A stretch of DNA of 64,000 nucleotides from Magnolia sinica (taxonomy: Eukaryota > Streptophyta > Magnoliopsida > Magnoliales > Magnoliaceae). Below the pieces are notes generated by a model. It had not been told where the DNA came from and did no database searches. It saw only the letters and a list, made by a program, of their open reading frames with translations. Made by a program: the position numbers and the translations under genes. Shown here piece after piece: positions 26,701 to 39,600 of the stretch. Where the stretch lies: contig NC_080583.1 in NCBI RefSeq assembly GCF_029962835.1, positions 70,665,158 through 70,729,157 on the forward strand. The letters are read 5' to 3'. How positions within the stretch are numbered: position 1 is the stretch's first letter; each line of letters starts with the position of its first letter.

Positions 26701-29000
26701 TAAACCTAAACCTTAACCTATTCTCAATTCCTTAAAGCTATAACCTATAACCTACACCTAAACCTAACCTAAACCTATAACCTTAACCTAAACCTAAAAC
26801 CTAAATGTATTCTCAAATTCTTAAACCTAAACCTACACCTAATCCTAATGTCAACTCCTTAACCTAAACCTAAACTTAAAAACCCAAACTAAACCCGATC
26901 TCAAACCCGAACCCGATTTCCTAAACCTAAACCTTAACCTATTCTCAATTCCCTAAAGCTTTAACCTATAACCTATAACCTAAACCTAAATCTTAACCTA
27001 AACCTAAACCTATAACCTTAGCCTAAACTAAAACCTATAACCTAAACCTTAACCTATAACCTATAACCTATAACCTAACTTTAACCTTAACCTAAAACCT
27101 AAACCTAAACCTATAACTTAAAACCTAAGTGTATTCTCAAATCCCTAAACCTAAACCTACACCAAATCCTAATCTCAACTCCCTAACTTAAACCTAAACC
27201 TAAACTTGAAAACCTAAACCTAAACCCGTTCCCGAACCCGAATCTGATTTTCTAAACCTAAACCTTAACCTATTCTCAATTCCCTAAAGCTATAACCTAT
27301 AACCTACACCTAAAGCTAACCTAAACCTAAAACCTTAACCTAAACATAAAACCTAAATGTATTCTCAAATCCTTAAACATAAACCTACACCTAATCTTAA
27401 TCTCAAATCCTTAACCTAAACCTAAACTTGAAAACCCAAACTAAACCTGATCTCAAACCCGAACCCGATTTCCTAAACCTAGACCTTAACCTATTCTCAA
27501 TTCCCTAAAGCTTTAACCTATAACCTATAACCTAAACCTAAACCTTAACCTAAAACTAAACCTATAACCTTAACCTAAACTAAAACCTATAACCTAAACC
27601 TTAACCTATAACCTAACTTTAACCTAAACCTAAAACCTAAACCTAAACCTATAACCAAAAACCTAAATGCATTCTCAAATCCCTAAACCTAAACCTACAC
27701 CTAATCCTAATCTCAACTCCCTAACCTAAACCTAAACCTAAACTTGAAAACCCAAACCTAAACCCGATCCCGATCCCAAACCTGATTTCCTAAACCTAAA
27801 CCTTAACCTATTGTTAATTCCCTAAAGCAATAACCTATAACCTACACCTAAACCTAACCTAACCCTAAAACCTAAACCTAAACCTAAAACCTAAATGTAT
27901 TCTCAATTTCTTAAACCTAAACCAACACCTAATCCTAATCTCAACTCCTTAACCTAAACCTAAACTTGAAAACCCAAACTAAACCCGATCTCAAACCCGA
28001 ACCCGATTTGCTAAACCTAAACTTTAACCTATTCTCAATTCCCTAAACCTTTAACCTATAACCTATAAACTAAACCTATAACCTAAACCTATAACCTATA
28101 ACCTATAACCTATAACCTAACCTTAACCTAAACCTAAAACCTAAACCTAAACCTATAACCTATAACCTAAAACTAAACATAAAACTAAACCTAAAACCTA
28201 AATGTCTCAAATCCCTAAACCTAAACCTACACCTAATCCTAATCTCAACCCCCTAACCTAAACCTAAACCTAAACATGAAAACCCAAACCTAAACCTGAT
28301 CCCGAACCCGAACCTGATTTCCTAAACCTAAACCTTAACATATTCTCATTTCCCCAAAGCTATAACCTATAACCTACACCTAAACCTAACCTAAACCTAT
28401 AACCTTAACCTAAATCTAAAACCTAAACCTAAACCTAAAACCTAAATGTATTCTCAAATCCTTAAACCTAAACCTACACCTAATCATAATCTCAACTCTT
28501 TAACCTAAACCTAAACTTGAAAACCCAAGCTAAACCCGATCTCAAACCCGAACCCGATTTCCTAAACCTAAACCTTAACCTATTCTCAATTCCCTAAAGC
28601 TTTAACCTAAACCTAAACCTATAACTTAAACCTGAACCTAAACCAAAACCTATAACCTAAACATTAATCTATAACCTGCAAACTTAATCTAAACCTAAAA
28701 CCTAAACCTAAACCTAAACCTATAACCTAAAACCTAAACCTAAACCTAAAACCTAAATGTATTCTCAAATCCCTAAACCTAAACCTACACCTAATCCTAA
28801 TCTCAACTCCCTAACCTAAACCTAAACCTACACCTAATCCTAATCTTAACTCCCTAACCTAAACCTAAACCTAAACTTGAAAACCCTAACCTAAACTCGA
28901 TCCCGAACCCGAAACCGATTTCCTAAATCTAAACCTTAACCTATTCTCAATTCCCTAAAGCTATAACTTATAACCTATAACCTAAACCTAACCTTAACCT
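17765..29000 (+). repeat. Telomere-like CCTAAA satellite in an alternating two-type higher-order array, main block
   Basis: The basic unit is a degenerate 6-7 mer, CCTAAA or CCTATAA, on the plus strand; the canonical plant heptamer CCCTAAA is uncommon. Superimposed is a longer period marked by ATGTATTCTCAAAT. From about 25 to 29 kb the spacing mostly alternates between about 227-247 and 305-314 bp, giving a dimer near 540 bp. Type A has TCCCTAAAC, GATCCCGAACCCGAACC and AAAGCTATAACC. Type B has TCCTTAAAC, GATCTCAAACCCGAACCC and AAAGCTTTAACC. Longer duplications are also present: a roughly 1.09 kb block around 20.9-22.0 kb is repeated at 22.0-23.1 kb. There are no ORFs. It sits between captured exons, in an intron-like position. 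Confidence 0.9.
23180..23960 (+). repeat. Irregular satellite segment, possibly uncorrected sequence
   Basis: Compared with flanking copies, this stretch has scattered 1-3 base losses in otherwise conserved words (AACCTAAACTAAACC, AAGTATTCTC, AATCTTAAACC). It also has a foreign run at about 23750-23790 containing CATGTTCATCGGGTC. The error-like density changes sharply at both ends. Confidence 0.5.
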
Positions 29001-30604
29001 TGAAATGGCCAAGCTATATGTCCTAGAGGGGGGGTGAATAGGACTATGCCAAATTAAAAATAAATACTACGGAATATTAAACAAAGAATAGTTAGCACTA
29101 TACACCAATCACAGTAAAGGAATGGAAAGCAACCTACAACAGAAAAATTGAAACAAAAATTGTTCTAAGGACAACCTTACATCAAAAACCAAAGTTTATA
29201 GTATGACAACCTTATTTCTAGAACAAATAGTGAAACAAAAGCTCAACGTAATAAATAGATAGCAAAAATATAACGCTAAAATATAAATCTAAATTATTAC
29301 AACATTCCCCACTGTGCTTGAATTGAAATGATTACAACATTCACATTCACACATACATTCCACAATTCAGAATGATAAAAGATAGGAAATATAAATCACT
29401 CATCCACAACACAAAGAATTATAGTGGTTCGCCTATGTGTTCACCAACTGTTAAACAACAGCCACACAGAATGCTACTCCACTCCTAATATCCCCACACA
29501 GGGGATATTAGCGTTCACTATCAAATAGGTTTTCACAGGTTCACCCAAAACCTTCACAATTGTGTCTTTTTTAAAGGGCTTACACAATTCAAAAACCCTC
29601 ACTTCTAAGTTTTCTGACTCTCCTCAGATAACCAACTACTTTGAGATTTTTCTGGCTTAACCTCAAATTAAACCAAACAATATAAATTACACAAATTATA
29701 AAATACCTGATTTTCTCCTTCGTTGTAGCAGCCCAGAAGAACCAAGTCGGAGTAGAGATTTGAATGTCCAAGTTCAATGTCCAATACTCACTTTATAATG
29801 GTTCTATGTTCTAATAGATTTTAAATTAAAACATTAGGGCTAGCTCTAATTGATTTTGATTCCAGAAAAAGGAAAACAACAATTCCCCTTTTCAGATTAG
29901 ATTGGAATACAAGAAACAAAATCAATTAAAAAAGCTAAAGAAAGAGAATATTAAATATGCACACTTAGCTTATATGGAGCACCGACTTATCTTTCAGAAG
30001 ACTGAATTAATTTGGCTTGAAGTTCTTTAATTTCAATTATCTATAATTCTGAGATTCGTGCTCTATTTATAGGTGAGCAAATCATGCCTTCGACTAGTCT
30101 AAGAACCTCTACGATTGGTCATAGAACCAACAGTTATTTGAAAAATTCGGGCGTGATAAGATTTGGCAGTTTTACAACTAGCCGTAGGTGGTCTACGACT
30201 GGTCGTGGGTCTCCTACGACTGGTCGTAGGTTCACACGACTGGTTAAAGCAAGTCGAATTTCAGTACTGTACATTGAGTCGTAGCTCTACGACAGGTCGA
30301 AGATGCAGTTGACACTGTTCCTACGACTGATCAAACAGTACCCAGGACTAGTCGAAGCCTAATAGAAAATTTCTAATTTTGGAACAAACTTACGACTGAT
30401 CCAGGAATTTCTTAGATAGGTCGAAGCAGTGCTAGGACTAGTCGAACAAGGTCCAAGACTAGTCTTAGAACAAACAAAACTCACTTATAGAAAATATATG
30501 AATTATGTATCCAAAATGACCTACTCTAAAGGTCAACCTAAGGTCAGTCATACCTCAGGATTGAAGTAAGGACATTGAACGAGACAAGTGACCTTTGAAA
30601 GTAA
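29001..30604. mobile_element. LTR-like insert in satellite, copy 1 (right end truncated)
   Basis: It begins TGAAATGGCCAAGC after AACCT. It is nearly identical to 32690-34305 but stops at TTTGAAAGTAA, about 180 bp short, where satellite resumes. It contains the phrase CCTAGAGGGGGGGTGAATAGG and a cluster of CGACTGGTCG-type motifs (30085-30475). No gag or pol is present and small ORFs are not recognisable. The flanking satellite is shared with copy 2, so the two arose by duplication of a larger block. Confidence 0.7.
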
Positions 30605-32689
30605 CCTAAACCTAAACTTGAAAACCCAAACTAAACCCGATCTCAAACCCGAACCCGATTTCCTAAACCTAAACCTTAACCTATTCTCAATTCCCTAAAG
30701 CTTTAACCTATAACCTATAACCTAAACCTAAACCTTAACCTAAACCTAAACCTATAACCTTAACCTAAACTAAAACCTATAACCTAAACCTTAACCTATA
30801 ACCTATAACCTAACCTTAACCTAAACCTAAAACCTAAACCTAAACCTAAAACCTAAATGTATTCTCAAATCCCTAAACCTAAACCTACACCTAATCCTAA
30901 TCTTAACTCCCTAACCTAAACCTAAACCTAAACTTGAAAACCCAAACCTAAACCCGATCCCGAACCCGAACCCGATTTCCTAAACATAAACCTTAACCTA
31001 TTCTCAATTCCCTAAAGCTATAACCTATAACCTAAACCTAAACCTAAAACCTAAATGTATTCTCAAATCCTTAAACCTAAACCTACACCTAATCCTAATC
31101 TCAACTCCTTAACCTAAACCTAAACTTGAAAACCCAAACTAAACCTGATCTCAAACCCGAACCCGATTTCCTAAACATAAACCTTAACCTATTCTCAATT
31201 CCCTAAACCTTTAACCTATAACCTATAACATATAACCTAACTTTAACCTAAACCTAAACCTATAACCTTAACCTAAACTAAAACCTATAACCTAAACCTT
31301 AACCTATAACCTATAACCTATAACCTAACCTTAACCTAAACCTAAAACCTAAACCTAAACCTATAACCTAAAACCTAAATGTATTCTCAAATCCCTAAAC
31401 CTAAACCTACACCTAATCCTAATCTCAACTCCCTAACCTAAACCTAAACCTAAACTTGAAAACCCAAACCTAAACCCGATCCCGAACCCGAACCTGATTT
31501 CCTAAACCTAAACCTTAACCTATTCTCAATTCCCTAAAGCTATAACCTATAACCTACACCTAAACCTAAAACCTAAACCTAAAACCTAAACCTAAACCTA
31601 AAACCTAAATGTATTCTCAAATCCTTAAACCTAAACCTACACCTAATCCTAATCTCAACTCCTTAACCTAAACCTAAACTTGAAAACCCAAACTAAACCC
31701 GATCTCAAACCCGAACCCGATTTCCTAAACCTAAACCTTAACCTATAACTTATAACCTATAACCTTAACATATACCTATAACCTAAACCTATAACCTATA
31801 ACCTATAACCTAACCTTAACCTAAACCTAAAACATAAACCTAAAGCTATAACCTAGAACCTAAAACTAAACCTAAAACCTAAATGTCTCAAATCCCTAAA
31901 CCTAAACCTACACCTAATCCTAATCTCAACTCCCTAACCTAAACCTAAACCTAAACCTAAACTTGAAAACCCAAACCTAAACCTGATCCCGAACCCGAAC
32001 CTGATTTACCTTAACATATTCTCAATTCCCCAAAGCTGTAACCTATAACATACACCTAAACCTAACCTAAACCTATAACCTTAACCTAAATCTAAAACCT
32101 AAACCTATAACCTAAATGTATTCTCAAATCCTTAAACCTAAACCTACACCTAATCCTAATCTCAACTCCTTAACCTAAACCTAAACTTGAAAACCCAAGC
32201 TAAACCCGATCTCAAACCCAAACCCGATTTCCTAAACCTAAACCTTAACCTATTCTCAATTCCCTAAAGCTTTAACCTAAACTTAAACCTATAACTTAAA
32301 CCTAAACCTAAACCAAAACCTATAACCTAAACCTTAATCTATAACCTGTAAACTTAACCTAAACCTAAAACCTAAACCTAAACCTAAACCTATAACCTAA
32401 AACCTAAACCTAAACCTAAACCTAAAACCTAAATGTATTCTCAAATCCCTAAACCTAAACCTACACCTAATCCTAATCTCAACTCCCTAACCTAAACCTA
32501 AACCTACATCTAATCCTAATCTCAACTCTCTAACCTAAACCTAAACCTAAACTTGAAAACCCAAACCTAAACTCGACCCCAAACCCGAACCCGATTTCCT
32601 AAATCTAAACCTTAACCTAATCTCAATTCCCTAAAGCTATAACTTATAACCTATAACCTAAACCTAACCTAAACTTATAACCTTAACCT
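30605..32689 (+). repeat. Telomere-like CCTAAA satellite, middle block
   Basis: This is the same type A/type B array as at 17765-29000, with markers near 30855, 31055, 31377, 31606, 31878, 32116 and 32432. Its last 250 bp include the partial-unit duplication (ACACCTAATCC twice in quick succession) that also precedes copy 1 at 28755-28860. Confidence 0.9.
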
Positions 32690-34484
32690 TGAAATGGCCA
32701 AGCTATATGTCCTAGAGGGGAGGTGAATAGGACTATGCCAAATTAAAAATAAATACTGCGGAATATTAAACAAAGAATAGATAGCACTATACACCAATCA
32801 CAGTAAAGGAATGGAAAGCAACCTACAACAGAGAAATTAAAATAAAAATTGTTCTAAGGACAACCTTACACCAAAAACCAAAGTTTATGGTAGGACAACC
32901 TTATTTCTATAACAAATAATGAAACAAAAGCTCAACGTAATAAATAGATAGCAAAAATATAACGCTGAAATGTAAATCTAAATTATTACAACATTCCCCA
33001 CTGTGCTTGAATTGAAATGATTACAACATTCACATTCACACATACATTCCACAATTCAGAATGATAAAAGATAGAAAATATAAATCACTCATCCACAACA
33101 TAAAGAATTATAGTGGTTCGCCTGTGTGTTCACCAACTGTTAAACAACAGCCACACAGAATGCTACTCTACTCCTAATATCCTCACACAGGGGATATTAG
33201 CGTTCACTATCAAATAGGTTTTCAAAGGTTTACCCAAAACCTTCACGATTGTATCTTTTTCAAAGGGCTTACGCAATTCAAAAACCCTCACTTCTGAGTT
33301 TTCTGGCTCTCCTCAGATAACCAACTACTTTGAGATTTTTCTGGCTTAACCTCAAATAAAACCAAAACAATGTAAATTACACAAATTGTAAAATACCTGA
33401 TTTTCTCCTTTATTGTAGCAGCCCAGAAGAACCAAGTCGGAGTAGAGATTTGAATGTCCAAGTTCAATGTCCAATACTCACTTTATAATGGTTCTAGGTT
33501 CTAATAGATTTTAAATTAAAACACTAGGGCTAGCTCTAATTGATTTTGATTCCAGAAAAAGGAAAACAACAATTCCTCTTTTCAAATTAGATTGGAATAC
33601 AAGAAACAAAATCAATTAAAAAAGCTGAAGAAAGAGAATATTAAATATGCACACTTAGCTTATATGGAGCACCGACTTATCTTTCAGAAGACCGAATTAA
33701 TTTGGCTTGAAGTTCTTTAATTTCAATTATCTATAATTCTGAGATTCGTGCTCTATTTATAGGTGAGCAAATCATGCCTTCGACTGGTCTAAGAACCTCT
33801 ACGACTAGTCGTAAAACCAACAGATATTTGAAAAATTCGGGCGCAATAAGATTTGACAGTTTTACGACTGGTTGTAGATGGTCTACGACTAGTCGTGGGT
33901 CTCCTACGACTGGTCGTAGGTTCACGCGACTGGTCGAAGCAAGTCGAATTTTAGTGTTGTACATTGAGTCATAGCTCTACGACAGGTCGAAGATGCAGTC
34001 GACACTGTTCCTACGACTGGTCGAACAGTACCCAGGACTAGTCGAAGCCTAAAAGAAAATTTCTGATTTTTGTAACAAACTTACGACTGATCCAGGAATT
34101 TCTTAGACAGGTCGAAGCAGTGCTAGGACTAGTCAAACAAGGTCCAAGATTAGTCTTAGAACAGACAAAACTCACTTATAGAAAACATATGAATTATGTA
34201 TCCAAAATGACCTACTCTAAAGGTCAACCTAAGATCAGTCATATCTCAGGAGTGAAGTAAGGACATTGAACATAGGAGACAAGTGACCTTTGAAAGTAAT
34301 GGAGCTTGAAGTCTTGATGGAGCTCAAACTTGAGAACTTCTTGAGATCTTGAGTTGTGAACAGTGCTTGATAAACAAAGTTGATCTTGAGTAGAGCATTG
34401 TTCTTCACAGATGCAAGCTTCACAGTAGTGTCTTTGGCACCACAAATTTGACAACACAAAGGGCTATAAACTATGGCAGTTACA
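32690..34484. mobile_element. LTR-like insert in satellite, copy 2 (complete)
   Basis: It is 1,795 bp, starts TGAAATGGCC and ends GGCAGTTACA. It is flanked by AACCT on both sides (32685-32689 and 34485-34489). TG...CA ends and a 5-bp duplication fit a solo LTR, but AACCT recurs every few bases in the satellite, so the duplication is weak evidence. No coding capacity for a retrotransposon is visible. ACGACTGGTCGTAGG-type imperfect palindromes cluster at 33775-34160. Confidence 0.6.
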
Positions 34485-34602
34485 AACCTAAACCTAAAAC
34501 CTAAACCTAAACCTATAACCTTAACCTAGACCTAACCTAAACCTATAACCTTAACCTTAACCTAAACCTAAACCTAAACCTATAACCTTAACCTAAACCT
34601 AG
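34485..34602 (+). repeat. Telomere-like satellite, terminal block
   Basis: The last units of CCTAAA/CCTATAA end at about 34602 (ACCTAAACCTAGG). Ordinary intron-like sequence follows. Confidence 0.85.
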
Positions 34603-34798
34603 GTTTTGAGTTTAAAAGTCCATCCTAGGTTTGAACACATTACTCATGTTGGATTTTGCCATAGTTTAGAAGATTTGTGGGTATATTTTTTATTTCTCCA
34701 TATATGTGTGTTTTTTTTTTCTTTTTGTCTTTCTTCTTTTTGAAATGTGTACAAAGTCATGCTTGATTGATTGTGTCTACAAATGATGTTTTATACAG

Positions 34799-34947
34799 GC
34801 TGACAAACTAAAGAAGTCAGTGGAGGATGAAAGTGATCTTGTGTCGAAGTCCACGGAAGTTACATCTGCAGTTTCAAGGAAAGAAGAAGTTTTATCTTCT
34901 ACATTTGCTGAAATTGACCGTCTGAAGGAAGAAAATTCTGTAAAAAT
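34799..34947 (+). pseudogene. Single coiled-coil exon, possibly nuclear-pore-anchor (TPR-like) derived
   Basis: After the acceptor TTTATACAG an open block of about 49 codons reads ADKLKKSVEDESDLVSKSTE and continues SRKEEVLSSTFAEIDRLKEE up to a GTGAG donor. Heptad-like spacing and charge indicate a coiled coil. The sequence resembles my memory of plant nuclear-pore anchor (NUA/TPR-like) proteins, but SMC or golgin origins cannot be excluded. No partner exons are present, so it is a captured fragment on the same strand as the SMC2 exons. Confidence 0.5.
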
Positions 34948-35254
34948 GTGAGAATTATTGAATGCATATAGAGGGTGTTTATTATGTTGGAGTATATTTG
35001 TTTCTTATACATGAGGGCATGCTTTAGTTGTAATTCTTATGATAGGTTGAGCAAAGTGAAGTATTGTTTATGTAGAAATGTGAATGTAGGATGCATTGTA
35101 TGATTTGATTGCATTTTGTAATAAATGCATCGTTTCATTTTTTTCTGATTGCATTTTATATACTATTTCTATCAGCATTAAGCTTAGATGAGTTATCAAT
35201 GACAACAGGTTCTTGTAATGGAAACAGGTCGTATTATGATAATTTTTTTTTAAA

Positions 35255-35647
35255 ATAGCTAGAAATATAATCCGTACCTATAGCTACGGCTTTTGTTCGT
35301 AGCTCTTAGTATCTAGTGCTACGGATATTATTGGTGTTATTGGTATCTACAGCTACGGATAAAATCCCTTTTACTACGGATTATATCCATAGCATGTCCA
35401 CCGCTATTGGTGGGATAACTAAAGCTATTGCTACGGATATTATCCGTAACTATTGGTATCTATTGCTACGGACAATATCCATAGCTATTGTTACCTATTG
35501 CTACAGATATAGTCCGTAGCAATTGGTACCTTTTGCTACAAATATAGTTCGTAGCTGGACATTTAGCTACCCCACCAATAGCAGCGGAGGTGCTACGAAT
35601 ATAATCCGTAGCAAAAGCCATAGCCTTTGCTCATTTTTCTTATAATG
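35255..35647. repeat. 3' subterminal repeats and terminus of CACTA element 1
   Basis: At least ten copies, in both orientations, of GCTACGGATAT / ATATCCGTAGC with spacers of TATTGGTATCTA type end at CATTTTTCTTATAATG. Such dense subterminal motifs are where CACTA transposases bind in known families. Confidence 0.8.
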
Positions 35648-36649
35648 ACATAGCATTATAATACCTACACCTTATAGCCCAGCTTGTGTATATTGGGCCT
35701 TATAAAGAAGTCCAAATTATTGCGTGATAGGGGGTAAGGAAGCCCACTTATTGTACTTAGACTCGGATTTGCCCTCGGTGGGGGATATTGTGATGCTCCA
35801 TCATTATGATCACATGTGGGCAGGCGCATGTGGGCGGACACTGAGTGGGCTGGGCATAAGGACCTGAGCGAGCTACCAGTGATTGGCAGACTATTGTGCA
35901 CACAGTGAAGCCAAAACTTTGTCTCACATCGGGAGCATCGTCCGATGTTGTGGTGGCTATAAGTTGGATTCTTTCCTTAACTATATGACACGTTTTAAAT
36001 CAATGAGCTTATCTTGATATTTGGACTAGATCTGTCATCCTTTTGTGGACCCCCATCATTTGTATGCATGTTGTGATGGATGTTTGATTAAAGCAGATGT
36101 CATTGGGTTGAGACGTTTATGGGACTCCTTGTGAGACGGAGTCATCCCCACATGATCGCAGGATACTGCAGGTTTGATATATGGTGTAGATGAGGCTGAT
36201 GGTATTCATGGCTCTTTAGGTTTTGCATATTGCATTGCATCATCGGCATCTGATATTTAGTTCACTATGATTCCACATTTACATAATCGATCCGCATTGC
36301 ATATTCTAATATTGTACGATTTATAAATTGTCAGTATTTTCGCTTACTCTAATATCGTATGATTCATGATCTTACCAGTATTTTCGATATTGTATGATTA
36401 TGGCATTGTATTGAATACTTGGCACTTACCCTTTACACACACTTACACCACCCTCTAAGCTTTCTATAAGCTTATGCACGATAGATGAGTGCAGGTGATG
36501 TTAGGTTACAGCAGTATTGAGCTTGGAGCGTGCAGCGGTCTTCTAGAGCTTTGATTTTCGATATGTGTATGTTTCCTTTTTAGCATTGTATTCAATTGTT
36601 CATATTAGTGGATATGTGATGATGATGTTCTCTTTGTGATTTGGGTAAA
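35648..36649. other. Middle piece of the split outer solo LTR
   Basis: No gene is present. The sequence resembles the 3' part of long gypsy LTRs (GGAGCGTGCAGCGGTCTTCTAGAG at about 36524-36547). It joins 12557 on one side of the CACTA element and 39746 on the far side of the next solo LTR. Confidence 0.6.
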
Positions 36650-39600
36650 TGTAACGCCCTGAAATTCGGGGGTCGGGCATAACTCAGCTCCCGAGTTCCA
36701 AAACATCACTTATGCAACATATTTAATGATGGATGTATGTTGTCTGTATTAGTGCATAAAACATGGAATAGATTAAGCCAAATAGCAAATATAATTCAGG
36801 GATAAGTGAAGAAAGCAAGCGGAAGACTTATAGAAATATATGTGTACAAGTACAAATCCCTGAAGTACATATACATACCAGGTCGTAAAGTAAGTGTTGC
36901 TATCAAAATTACAAGTATTATATTACATCATTTAATTTCCCAAAAGAAATCCCAGCATCCCGCGCATCAGAACGAGGCTCACTAGAACCCGTCTGAAAAC
37001 TGCATAAAAGAGAAAGCAGCCTCATCATCATCCATCTCCCGCTCTGCCTCAGAGGTCGCCTCAACATCTGCAACATCAGCAACTAAGACAGAGTCTAGTG
37101 GGTGTTTAACACCGCCCCAGAACGTGGGAGTGAGTGATCAACTCAGTGGAATAATAAAGCACAGGTTAACATGTTATCAGTTCAATCAAGCAGTAATGAT
37201 AAAGCAGAACAATTAAACATGTCCTAAGTACTCTTGTTAATGTAAGGATGTATGCAGAATGATGCGTGCCCTCACGCGTACACCCTCAGCGTCTTCATCT
37301 TACGTTACGCATGACATCGCCTCAAAGTGCGCCACGTCTACAAAGCACATGCAAATGCGGTGCATGAACATGATTACCAAGTTGTTATTAGTCCTTTTCA
37401 TACAGCAGGATTGGGAAGCTAAGGTACCTTCCTCATATCACCATCCAAACAGTGATCCATTCTAGGGTCGTCAGTCCTAGACATCTCATACGATCATATG
37501 GTTTGAGGTCATTGTAAAGGGCTCATCACCAATCAATGCACGCCTATTATACCTTCGTTACTACACTAAGGCTCGTCACCTCAATGCAGTATCCAGGTAT
37601 GCTCAAGGTCACTACAAAGGGCTCGTCACCAATCAATGTAGGCCGACAGCGCGAATATAGTGTCTCATACCACCATAATCGGCTCACGAGTTTAGTTACT
37701 CACTGGTCACTATGGGGAGGCTCGTCACCCCAGCGTAGGCCGACAGCTCGACCACGGTGTCCCATACCACCATGTCCGGCTCATGAGTCTTAGCAGATCA
37801 AGGTACCATGGTTAATAGGATTTCATTGGTAAGTTTGGTACCCTAGATTCAAGCAGTAGCGTCCATACATGGTGAACATACATCGAACAATCGGGTTACT
37901 TGACGAACTCGACTAGTACAAGCGCACGTTGGGTTGAGCGACATAGAGTGCGCAAACACTCTGCGTGGCCAAACCACTGCCGACAACTCTAATACGACTC
38001 AGGTTCGTCTAATCACGTCCTACGTGGTGAAAGCAACCTTAGCCACAATCTTAAGGCCGATTACCGATTTCCTGGACTAATGCATAGTCCCACACACATT
38101 ACACTACAACAAATATTGGTATTGAATGTAGAACAGTAATGGAGCAACAACTCAAATCATGTGGTACTCAAGCATTTGAAGAATATAAACTTAACATGGA
38201 ATTTCACATAAGTAATACTTGAAATTAAACAATGAGGAATGTAACTTGCAAGAAGCAAATCATACATACTAGTGGGAGAGTTGAGAATCGCTTCTCAACG
38301 CCCATACTAGGTTGATATATCACACTTTAGATCATTCAGACATTTCTACAAACACTTAAAATACATAACACAACATACATGACGTATGTTGAAATACGCA
38401 CATTTGGACAATTCCTTTTGTCAAGGAGTTGTCGCACATACAATTAGCATAAGTACACGACAAATAATCATGGCAAACACAGGTTCATATTTTATACGCA
38501 TACGATACTTTATACATATACATAGAATACACAAATCTCAATATAACACATGCATATCAGGAACGCAACATAAACATAACATTTGGCATGTGAAATCTCA
38601 TCCATAGCAAGAATAAACCATTAACTAACATTGAAAGCCTTGAAAACCATAACCTATACACTTAAAGTCCGCACCTTAAGCCAGAAAAGAACACCGAATT
38701 GATTTCAGACGATATGTCTTCGTCAATGGCGACAGAATAACCTAAGGCAAGAATAGGAATGAGATACAACAACACCAAGACTATTCTAAGCTCTAACACA
38801 TATTAGGGTTAGGTTAACTTACCCAAAGATGAACTCAGAATCGCCGGAATAACGATTCTAAAGTGAAGGTTAAAGGATGAAGAAGAACAGGAAAGAATCT
38901 AAGATGATTCACCAACTTCTCTCTCACTTTCTCTCTCTTTTCCTCTCTCTTTCTGGCTAGGGTTAGGAAATTCGTATGGAAAAGAGAGCTAGGGTTTTAA
39001 GGACTATAAATAGGCCTAAAATTGATAAAAATAACCCCAGGGCCAAGGTATACTTAGTGTATAACCAAAACCAGCCTCTCGCAATCCAACGAAGCACTTC
39101 CGGTGGGCTTAAAACCACGAAAGGTCGGACTTAAGCTCACTAACCATGGATCTAGGTCAAGCTGAGTTTTCGTACCGACCGGATCTTCAAATCAGCTGTA
39201 GCAGACCACACTCAATTCAACGGTCACAGAATCTCGATCAGGTCCACAAGCACAAGGACATGCCTGGGCCACCTTCCCTGATCATAGGGTGAAATTGGGT
39301 CAGAATCCAATGGTCAAATTGCTTAAAATCGTCGCGCAAGCGACACGACTCAGATTTCATAATAGCTTAATAAATTTCCAACCGTTCTCATACTCTTCAC
39401 TCCGAACTTAATCAAATCGACCCAGAACATCACATGGACTTGATTTTCGAGGTGATGGTCAAGCCCAACATGGTGACCGCAACAGCCTAAGATCATCGCT
39501 ATCGAACTTTCGACGCGTAGTCTAGGTCCGATCCAGAACTTCCAAAAATTCTCAAGAACAACTGGATTTAGCGATGGATCCTAGATTTCAGAGTAACATA

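Larger units (their letters stand above)
12558..35647 (+). mobile_element. CACTA (En/Spm) element 1, 23.1 kb, carrying host gene fragments and satellite DNA
   Basis: The left terminus is TACTACCAAAAAAAGGGG followed by CAAAGG. The right terminus, reverse-complemented, is CATTATAAGAAAAATGAG followed by CAAAGG. The 3-bp duplication ACA flanks both ends (12555-12557 and 35648-35650), as in CACTA elements. Subterminal repeats of the form GCTACGGATAT...ATCCGTAGC occur at 12595-12650 and densely at 35255-35610. The element encodes no transposase. Inside are a CT-rich leader, an RPL18a pseudogene, SMC2 exons, telomere-like satellite and a coiled-coil exon. It is related to element 2 at 40572. Movement would need a transposase from elsewhere. 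Confidence 0.8.

Noticed and set aside
17765-29000. CRISPR-like array
   Set aside because: The repeats have no unique spacers and the context is plant nuclear DNA.
29001-34484. Two independent LTR insertions
   Set aside because: Shared flanking satellite and constant spacing favour one insertion followed by block duplication.
17765-34602. A chromosome end or true telomere
   Set aside because: The units are degenerate, mostly not CCCTAAA, organised in higher-order repeats and bounded by transposon sequence on both sides.
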